DNA from: an uncultured Lachnospiraceae bacterium | Lineage (GTDB): Bacteria; Bacillota; Clostridia; Lachnospirales; Lachnospiraceae | Length of the DNA: 5,261 nucleotides | NCBI GenBank assembly: GCA_946627575.1 | Contig: CAMOVS010000119.1 | Location: 1 to 5,261 of the forward strand | Direction: 5' to 3' | Part shown: piece after piece, positions 1 through 4,056 of the stretch | How the letters are laid out: each line of letters opens with the position of its first letter | Numbering within the stretch: the first letter of the stretch is position 1 | Notes under the pieces: generated by a model | Told to the model about the DNA's origin: nothing | The model's input: only the letters and a program-made list of their open reading frames with translations | Databases searched by the model: none | Made by a program: the position numbers and the translations under genes

Positions 1-495
1 CCGGTCCACGGTGACGCCGGGGAAGTTGCCCACATGCTGGTTGGCTCCGGTCAGTTGGTTAAAGAGGGTTGTCTTACCACTATTCTGGTTTCCTACCAGA
101 GCGAAGGTGAGCTTGCTTCCTTCCTCCAGAGGATCTCCGCTTCCCCGAGGATGATAGAGTCCCCCCTGGCCCAGACCAGGATGCTCTTGTTTGCTTTGAT
201 ACTTAACATTGGGGGATTGTAAATCTTCTGATTCTTTTTTCTCAGAAGATGATTCCTCCTTGTCGATGGGAACTACCTGAATTTTTGCAGCATCATTGAG
301 ACGAAGGGTCAGTTCATATCCATGGATCATTAATTCCATAGGATCCCCCAGGGGAGCATATTTAACGATCTGTACCCGGGCTCCGGGAATGACGCCCATA
401 TCCAGAAAATGCTGGCGCAAAGCTCCTTCGCCTCCCACCTGATCAATGATGGCAGGCTGTCCCAGCTTCAATTGATCTAATCCTAATACCGGCAT
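1..495 (-). CDS. feoB: FeoA-FeoB fusion ferrous iron transporter, N-terminal part (cut by window edge)
   Basis: This is the first 165 residues of a GTP-driven Fe(II) importer of the inner membrane. Residues 1-78 form a FeoA-like SH3-type domain (start MPVLGLDQLKLGQ; LDMGVIPGARVQIVK at about 31-45; GYELTLRLNDA at 59-69). A hydrophilic Ser/Glu/Gly-rich linker runs from about 79 to 125. The FeoB G domain follows: the G1 P-loop GNQNSGKTTLFNQLTGAN starts at 135, and HVGNFPGVTVDR (154-165) holds the G2/switch-I region. FeoA is usually a separate protein, but N-terminal FeoA-FeoB fusions are known in Firmicutes. The start is supported by an AGGAG site (503-507 on the plus strand, about 7 nt away) and by the FeoA-like N-terminus. 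The remaining G motifs and the transmembrane permease lie outside the window. It is downstream of, and co-directional with, the marR gene but separated by a terminator and 228 bp, so it probably has its own promoter. Confidence 0.95.
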   Translation of the reverse strand, partial: MPVLGLDQLKLGQPAIIDQVGGEGALRQHFLDMGVIPGARVQIVKYAPLGDPMELMIHGYELTLRLNDAAKIQVVPIDKEESSSEKKESEDLQSPNVKYQSKQEHPGLGQGGLYHPRGSGDPLEEGSKLTFALVGNQNSGKTTLFNQLTGANQHVGNFPGVTVDR

Positions 496-525
496 AATTA
501 TTCTCCTCATCTGATGTATGCTCGT

Positions 526-603
526 AACTGTTCAAAACCAAGCCGCAGGCATGACGATTGCGTCTCTGTCTCTAGAAGGCAGGGAACTGAACTGTTACAA
601 AAC
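526..603. repeat. Imperfect direct repeat in the feoAB leader
   Basis: AACTGTTCAAAAC (526-538) recurs as AACTGTTACAAAAC (590-603), identical except for one inserted base, with the copies starting 64 bp apart. Both lie between the putative feoAB promoter and its start codon. The stretch between them holds no ORF and only a 4-bp stem hairpin (GACG/CGTC on the minus strand). The function is unknown and the repeat may be chance. Confidence 0.4.
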
Positions 604-632
604 GTATAACATAAATGTTTTGATACTGAAAA
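603..632 (-). promoter_or_regulatory. Weak candidate promoter for feoAB
   Basis: On the minus strand TTTTCA (632-627), an 18-bp spacer and TATACG (608-603) match the sigma-A consensus at 4/6 in each box. This would give a 5' leader of about 100 nt for feoAB. It is the best spacing I could find in the AT-rich stretch between the marR terminator and feoAB, but the match is poor. If real, the palindromic operator lies about 10 bp upstream of its -35 box, a position more typical of activation than of simple repression. Confidence 0.25.
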
Positions 633-641
633 TAGTTTCTT

Positions 642-665
642 CTAATAATTATTAGTAATAACTAA
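642..665. promoter_or_regulatory. Candidate operator: overlapping palindromes upstream of feoAB
   Basis: A perfect 14-bp palindrome CTAATAATTATTAG (642-655) shares its TTAG with a second inverted repeat, TTAGTAATAACTAA (652-665). Together they give alternating half-sites CTAA, TTAG, CTAA starting at 642, 652 and 662, exactly 10 bp apart, so all would lie on one face of the helix. The same TTAG-N6-CTAA arrangement overlaps the marR promoter (1260-1273). This suggests a shared binding site, most simply for the neighbouring MarR protein. A DtxR/Fur-type iron regulator is the alternative. AT-richness raises the chance of a fortuitous palindrome. Confidence 0.5.
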
Positions 666-673
666 TTAACACA

Positions 674-706
674 AAAGAATGCCTGAGGAGGAAGTTCTCC
701 TCAAGC
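674..706 (-). terminator. Intrinsic terminator of marR
   Basis: Read on the minus strand, 18 nt after the marR stop, TGAGGAG (703-697) pairs with CTCCTCA (690-684) around a 6-nt loop. Beyond one mismatch, two more G-C pairs (682/705 and 681/706) extend the stem. A T-rich run, ATTCTTTTGT, follows immediately (680-671). This fits a Rho-independent terminator that separates marR from feoAB transcription. Confidence 0.7.
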
Positions 707-723
707 AAATGATGGGTAAAGAG

Positions 724-1227
724 TCAGCTCGATATCCCGGGAATCAGATTCCTATCCAGTTGTGACAGAATCTGATTCATAAATTCGATACAATGCCGGG
801 CGTTGTCTTCTCCAATCACCCGGATGATCTGTCTATGATGGTCTTCCATCTGACGCAGAAGATTGTCAGCCTGATTTCTGCCTTTTTGTGTAAGATCTAT
901 CCTGCTCCGACGGTGGTCCTCAGGATCCGGCCTGCGGCTGATATAGTCTCTTTCTTCCAGTTTCTTTACGATATTGGCAACCCGACCCGGTGTTAATCCA
1001 AAATGACTGCATATATCCATGGCATAGGTTGAAGTATCAGAACACCGGCTCTTAAGCCAGATTAAGACACCATCTTCCCCGCCAATGCAAAATGCACTGG
1101 TAAGAAGGGCAATGGACTGGGCATTGTCGATATGCAGCCGGGTAAAGTCACGGGCTAAGTTTTCTGTAGAACTGTTTGATGTCAATGAGGAGGCATCTGA
1201 TGAATCATTCAAACTTTCTGTATGCAT
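724..1227 (-). CDS. MarR-family winged-helix transcriptional regulator
   Basis: This 167-aa protein is a cytoplasmic, probably dimeric DNA-binding regulator. The winged helix is clear: helix-turn-helix around 67-98 (DICSHFGLTPGRVANIVKKL, then EERDYISR) and a wing with the MarR signature DPEDHRRSRIDLTQKG (101-116). C-terminal helices (about 117-160) would complete the dimer interface. Residues 1-24 are a polar Ser/Asn/Thr-rich extension not typical of the family. The start is supported by GGAGG (1234-1238 on the plus strand) 6 nt upstream. Four Cys (47, 62, 73, 146) and several His (31, 75, 105, 130, 131, 145) could allow metal or redox sensing, but no defined site is recognisable. It has its own promoter and terminator. 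Its position next to feoAB, and the shared TTAG-N6-CTAA motif, suggest it regulates itself and iron uptake (inference). Confidence 0.93.
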   Translation of the reverse strand: MHTESLNDSSDASSLTSNSSTENLARDFTRLHIDNAQSIALLTSAFCIGGEDGVLIWLKSRCSDTSTYAMDICSHFGLTPGRVANIVKKLEERDYISRRPDPEDHRRSRIDLTQKGRNQADNLLRQMEDHHRQIIRVIGEDNARHCIEFMNQILSQLDRNLIPGISS

Positions 1228-1259
1228 TGCAAACCTCCGTATTGGTTATAAAATATATA

Positions 1260-1273
1260 TTAGAATAATCTAA
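1260..1273. promoter_or_regulatory. Candidate operator over the marR -10 box
   Basis: TTAGAATAATCTAA is an inverted repeat with 5-bp arms TTAGA/TCTAA and a 4-bp centre. It covers the marR -10 hexamer, where a bound repressor would block transcription. Its TTAG-N6-CTAA half-site spacing equals that of the site upstream of feoAB. Autoregulation through a site overlapping the own promoter is common for MarR proteins; the assignment here is inferred from position and symmetry. Confidence 0.5.
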
Positions 1274-1290
1274 CCTGAGCTGTTTGTCAA
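1262..1290 (-). promoter_or_regulatory. Sigma-A promoter of marR
   Basis: On the minus strand a perfect TTGACA -35 box (1290-1285), a 17-bp spacer and a TATTCT -10 box (1267-1262, 4/6) lie about 35 bp upstream of the marR start. The -35 box directly follows the T-run of the upstream operon's terminator, so one operon ends where the next promoter begins. Confidence 0.8.
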
Positions 1291-1291
1291 G

Positions 1292-1312
1292 AAAAGAGCT
1301 ACTGAAGCTCTC
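1292..1312 (-). terminator. Intrinsic terminator of the rimK-like/Mur ligase operon
   Basis: On the minus strand AGAGCT (1311-1306) and AGCTCT (1300-1295) form a 6-bp stem, 7 with a G-T pair, around a 5-nt loop, followed by TTTTCTT. It lies about 40 nt after the Mur ligase stop codon. The stem is short, so termination may be incomplete and some read-through into marR is possible. Confidence 0.55.
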
Positions 1313-1326
1313 ATGGGCTCTCATGG
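1307..1326. repeat. 10-bp tandem duplication
   Basis: GCTCTCATGG occurs twice head to tail (1307-1316, 1317-1326), just after the Mur ligase stop codon on the minus strand. The first copy supplies part of the terminator stem. It looks like a small slippage duplication; no function is evident. Confidence 0.7.
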
Positions 1327-1353
1327 GCCTTATGAAAATGCAGCCTGGCGGCT

Positions 1354-2763
1354 TTACCTGCATGGATGAAATGGATGATCTCCAGAAGTGGAAACGATTT
1401 GCTCTGCTTCGCTTACCAGAGAGGTCGTTCCCAGTATGATCAGGGGATCCTTTTGGTCCCTGCCAGCCCACAGGGAGAGAGCCTGGGATAGACAGTCCGT
1501 CTGCCGGATCCGGATACCCCGGGCTTTCAATCTCTCTTTCTGCCTGTCTGTAAAGATATAATGGGGATTACGGGAACGAGTGAGGATCAGCTCAGAAGCC
1601 AGGGGATTCATGACCCGGGCAACTCCTTCAAAATCTTTGTCATCCGGGATGCCGATAATGATACATGCCTGGTTGATCTTTAATGCTGCCAACAGCTGGC
1701 GGATCTGAAGAGCGCTCTCTGCATGTATGCAGGCGTCCAGCAGGATGAAAGGGCTTTCTGAAAGAATTTCCATCCTGCCGGTCCGCCGGACTCTGCTAAG
1801 TCTTTTCCTGATGGAGACGGACAGATGGTTTTTTATGCTTTCCTCTGTTATGGAGTCCCCTGGGAGATATGCTTTTTGGGGAATCATATCATACTGTTCC
1901 AATATGTCCAGGTAGATGGCCAGGGCCAGGGCACAGTTCTCTGCCTGGAATCCTCCCGGGAGGGGGATGCGAAGATCAGTCATCCTATAATGCCCCATGA
2001 CAAAATTGAAAACCGTCCCCTTTTTGTCAAGCCGGATCTGATCTGCCTGAAAGTCTTTCCCCAGGCAGCGGACCGGTACGCCAAGTCTGTCTGCCCTTTC
2101 CAGGAGGATTTCCATGACCTCATCTTCCTGTCTGGCAATATAGACACAGCGTTCCTGACCGCTTATAACATGGGATTTGTCCCGAGCTATGGACTTCAGG
2201 TCCGGGCCCAGTTCCCTGAGATGTTCGGATAGGATCCGGTTTATTATGGCGTACTCCCGCTTTACCTGGTTCACATCATCGTACCGGGCTCCTTTGCCGC
2301 ATTCAAAGATATTGATTTGAGTGCCCTTCTCTTTGAAGTATAGAAGGGCCAGCAGGGTCTGAATTCCCATGGGACTGATGCAGACATCCGGGGACAGAGA
2401 GGCTTCGATGGGATCCAGGAGCTCCTTAACCCGGTCCATCAATCTGCAGAAGTCCTCGTCGGAGATTCTGCAGCCATCTGCCTGAAAGCGTTCACAAAAG
2501 GAGAGGAGATGGGGACTGGTCATCAGGCCGACTTTGAAAGAAGATCTTAGAAGCTCGGCAAGTATCACAGCCACAGATCCCTTTCCCTTACTGCCCGTAA
2601 TGACAATTGCCGGAATGCCGGCTTCATCGGACAGTCTTTGGATCAGGTCTTTTGTTAGTCTGGGGTTCCGAATCTGTGAATCAGGAGCCCGGTCATCTCT
2701 GAAGCGGGATGCTTTCAGATAAGATGCGTATACATAATCTTCAGCCTCTTTTCGATTCATCAT
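1354..2763 (-). CDS. FolC-like Mur ligase family protein
   Basis: This 469-aa ATP-dependent amide ligase has the Mur/FolC fold. The N-terminal region aligns by eye with folylpolyglutamate synthases. The P-loop ITGSKGKGS is at 55-63, where FolC usually has GTNGKGS. TSPHL is at 82-86, and ECGKGARYDDVN (154-165) matches the FolC EVGLGGR-D-TN segment. SEHLRELG is at 179-186 and ARDKSHVI at 193-200; its Lys196 sits at the place of the carbamylated lysine. FQAEN is at 272-276, and the C-terminal domain has GIPDDKDF (371-378). The usual DGAHNP segment is replaced by LLDACIHAES (341-350), so a substrate other than folate is plausible. The first ATG has AGGAG 7 nt upstream and overlaps the stop of the ATP-grasp gene (ATGA), implying translational coupling. 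I infer that it adds an amino acid or peptide jointly with the RimK-like partner. A housekeeping FolC is the less likely alternative. Confidence 0.88.
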   Translation of the reverse strand: MMNRKEAEDYVYASYLKASRFRDDRAPDSQIRNPRLTKDLIQRLSDEAGIPAIVITGSKGKGSVAVILAELLRSSFKVGLMTSPHLLSFCERFQADGCRISDEDFCRLMDRVKELLDPIEASLSPDVCISPMGIQTLLALLYFKEKGTQINIFECGKGARYDDVNQVKREYAIINRILSEHLRELGPDLKSIARDKSHVISGQERCVYIARQEDEVMEILLERADRLGVPVRCLGKDFQADQIRLDKKGTVFNFVMGHYRMTDLRIPLPGGFQAENCALALAIYLDILEQYDMIPQKAYLPGDSITEESIKNHLSVSIRKRLSRVRRTGRMEILSESPFILLDACIHAESALQIRQLLAALKINQACIIIGIPDDKDFEGVARVMNPLASELILTRSRNPHYIFTDRQKERLKARGIRIRQTDCLSQALSLWAGRDQKDPLIILGTTSLVSEAEQIVSTSGDHPFHPCR

Positions 2764-3668
2764 GACAATTCTCCTGCTTCCTCTTTATTGTTTTGGAAGT
2801 CGTCAGCGATCCTATCCATAATGCATCCGGCCAGGTTAAGTCCGGAAGCCATTTCCATTCCTTCGATCCCCGGCATGACATTGATTTCACAAAAATATGG
2901 CTTCTCTTTCCCGTAGAGGAGGTCGATCCCCATAAAGTCCAAACCGGTCTCTTTATAGATATCCCATCCGATGCTTCGGAAGGTTTCTGTCACAGGGATT
3001 GGTCTCACAGAGGCGCCCAGAGCTACGTTGGCACGGAAGTCGCCCTCCCGGAGGGATACTCGCTCCATGGCGGATACAATGCGGCCCCGGATGCAGAAAA
3101 GCCTCATATCCCTGCCCGAACTGTCATGGATAAATTCCTGGAATAACCATTCCTTGTTTTCCGGATAAAACTTTCCGTCGGGACTGTGGCAAAGATCTGC
3201 CATATCGCCGGCTTTCCGGATAAGACGAACTTCCCTCCCCATGGAACTTTCAAGCCCCTTGGCGACAAAGGGCAGTCCCAGCTGCCTCCTGAGGGAGTCA
3301 AAAGAGGTCCCACTATCGCCCAGGATCGACCGGGGCATGATCATAGCAGGCGAAGCAAGATGCTTTATCTGTTCGTATTTATTAATATAGATGGAAAAAG
3401 GCTTCAGAGGATTGTAGGATCTTTGCCCCAGCAGGTTGATAGCATCCTTGATTAAGCCGGTTTTAAATCGATTGATAATGAAGTCTACCGGCTTAAGGAT
3501 TCTTTCATCCCGGCCCCGGACCAGGTATACTGCTCCATCCTTAAGTACACAATCATGGACTCCGATCAGTTCCAGGAGGATCCCTCTTTTGGCGGCTTCC
3601 TCAATCAGCCTCCGGCAGGTATAAGCTGCCCCCATGTTGCTGTATTTTTCTATCAGATATCCTTTCAT
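2760..3668 (-). CDS. RimK-type ATP-grasp amino-acid ligase
   Basis: This 302-aa protein is close in length to E. coli RimK. ATP-grasp ligases of this family activate a carboxylate as acyl phosphate and couple it to an amine; relatives add glutamate to ribosomal protein S6 or to coenzyme F420. A pre-ATP-grasp domain (1-105) is followed by the phosphate loop VAKGLESSMGREV (135-147, Lys137), the hinge QEFI (177-180), GRDMRLF (185-191), AMERV (200-204) and the RimK-like GDFRANVALGAS (209-220). Metal and ATP ligands are in GIDLL (247-251, Asp249) and CEINVMPGIEG (260-270, Glu261, Asn263). The catalytic set looks complete. I chose the ATG at 3668, with AAGGAAGG about 8 nt upstream, over the ATG at 3740: the extra 24 residues look unlike the family, and 3740 lies inside a candidate -10 box. 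It is followed by an overlapping Mur ligase gene. The substrate is unknown. Confidence 0.9.
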   Translation of the reverse strand: MKGYLIEKYSNMGAAYTCRRLIEEAAKRGILLELIGVHDCVLKDGAVYLVRGRDERILKPVDFIINRFKTGLIKDAINLLGQRSYNPLKPFSIYINKYEQIKHLASPAMIMPRSILGDSGTSFDSLRRQLGLPFVAKGLESSMGREVRLIRKAGDMADLCHSPDGKFYPENKEWLFQEFIHDSSGRDMRLFCIRGRIVSAMERVSLREGDFRANVALGASVRPIPVTETFRSIGWDIYKETGLDFMGIDLLYGKEKPYFCEINVMPGIEGMEMASGLNLAGCIMDRIADDFQNNKEEAGELS

Positions 3669-3735
3669 ACCGCCTGCCTTCCTTTCTGATGTTCTGGCTG
3701 TCTCGGTATTATGATGCCAAAATGGTCTTGATGTC

Positions 3736-3764
3736 ATCATAGCCGATTATCCTGAAAAAAACAA
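3736..3764 (-). promoter_or_regulatory. Candidate promoter of the rimK-like operon
   Basis: On the minus strand TTGTTT (3764-3759), a 17-bp spacer and TATGAT (3741-3736, 5/6) would start transcription near 3729 and leave a leader of about 60 nt before the 3668 start. The -35 box is weak. A promoter here would exclude the longer reading frame starting at 3740. Confidence 0.45.
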
Positions 3765-3772
3765 TCTTAAGC

Positions 3773-3790
3773 TGTCCGTTTTATTGGACA
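3773..3790. promoter_or_regulatory. Inverted repeat between the divergent promoters
   Basis: TGTCC (3773-3777) and GGACA (3786-3790) are complementary arms separated by 8 bp. The right arm overlaps the -35 box of the plus-strand promoter, and the left arm lies just upstream of the minus-strand rimK promoter. It could be a protein binding site serving both directions. A T-run follows on the plus strand (3793-3798), so a weak terminator is another reading, but no plus-strand gene precedes it. Confidence 0.3.
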
Positions 3791-3811
3791 CCTTTTTTGC
3801 TATCTTATAAA
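3784..3811 (+). promoter_or_regulatory. Candidate promoter of the 34-aa ORF
   Basis: TTGGAC (3784-3789), a 16-bp spacer and TATAAA (3806-3811, 5/6) place a start site near 3818, about 43 nt before the small ORF. A run of six T in the spacer and a palindrome over the -10 box accompany it. Confidence 0.5.
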
Positions 3812-3819
3812 TGTAAGAT
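3802..3819. promoter_or_regulatory. 18-bp inverted repeat over the -10 box
   Basis: ATCTTA (3802-3807) and TAAGAT (3814-3819) are perfect 6-bp arms around TAAATG, and together they cover the -10 hexamer of the small-ORF promoter. The position is that of a repressor operator; in RNA it would be at the extreme 5' end and is less likely to act as a hairpin. No regulator can be assigned. Confidence 0.4.
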
Positions 3820-3860
3820 GATTCATGAAAAGATGCAGTATGATTTTGAAGGAGGCAGTT

Positions 3861-3965
3861 ATGAAGGGTTATGTAACAGCAAGCGGCTACATGGGTTTCG
3901 TCGATGGAAAATACGTTCTTTTTGCCAGCGAGAGTGACTATATTGAGTATGCATCCGAAGAATAG
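3861..3965 (+). CDS. Small Tyr/Gly-rich protein, 34 aa, function unknown
   Basis: This 34-codon ORF starts with MKGYVTASGYMGFVDGKY and continues VLFASESDYIEYASEE. It is preceded by AAGGAGG (3849-3855) 5 nt from the ATG, one of the best ribosome binding sites in the window, and by a candidate promoter. The protein has five Tyr (4, 10, 18, 27, 30), four Gly and an acidic tail, with no membrane segment and no signal peptide. The alternating pattern GYMGFVDGKYVLFAS suggests a small beta-hairpin followed by a short helix (SESDYIEYASEE). From memory it resembles very short conserved hypothetical proteins of Lachnospiraceae, but I cannot verify this. It diverges from the rimK-like operon and precedes a vanW-type gene by 91 bp with no terminator between. 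No function can be assigned. Confidence 0.72.
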   Translation: MKGYVTASGYMGFVDGKYVLFASESDYIEYASEE

Positions 3966-3974
3966 GACCAATAC

Positions 3975-4003
3975 TTGACAAGGCATGATCGCATATTTAT
4001 ACT
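3975..4003 (+). promoter_or_regulatory. Strong sigma-A promoter of the VanW-domain gene
   Basis: A perfect TTGACA (3975-3980), a 17-bp spacer and TATACT (3998-4003, 5/6) begin 9 bp after the stop of the 34-aa ORF. The start site would be near 4010, giving a leader of about 47 nt. The gene can therefore be expressed independently of the small ORF. Confidence 0.8.
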
Positions 4004-4056
4004 GTTATTAAGGCAAATGACAGAAATAATTAGTATTTTACGAGGTATTTTTTAAC

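Noticed and set aside
1205..1471. 88-codon minus-strand ORF across the Mur ligase end and marR start
   Set aside because: It overlaps two well-supported genes and a promoter/terminator region in another frame and has no family resemblance.
1825..2232. 135-codon plus-strand ORF inside the Mur ligase gene
   Set aside because: It is an antisense shadow with no start signals; the minus-strand Mur ligase motifs account for the sequence.
3669..3740. N-terminal extension of the RimK-like protein starting at 3740
   Set aside because: The 24 extra residues are unlike the family, the upstream ribosome site is weak, and the ATG falls in a candidate -10 box. The start at 3668 gives the usual RimK length and has a good ribosome site.
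3661..3872. Both the RimK-like protein and the 34-aa protein begin MKGY
   Set aside because: The similarity stops after four residues and the codons differ, so it is most likely chance rather than a shared leader.
3747..3986. 79-codon minus-strand ORF opposite the small plus-strand gene
   Set aside because: It is antisense to the 34-aa ORF and its promoter, its composition is irregular, and it ends inside the rimK promoter area. The plus-strand reading has the better ribosome site.
4024..4038. AAATA/TATTT inverted repeat in the leader of the VanW gene
   Set aside because: Five A-T pairs in AT-rich DNA are expected by chance and would not form a stable hairpin.
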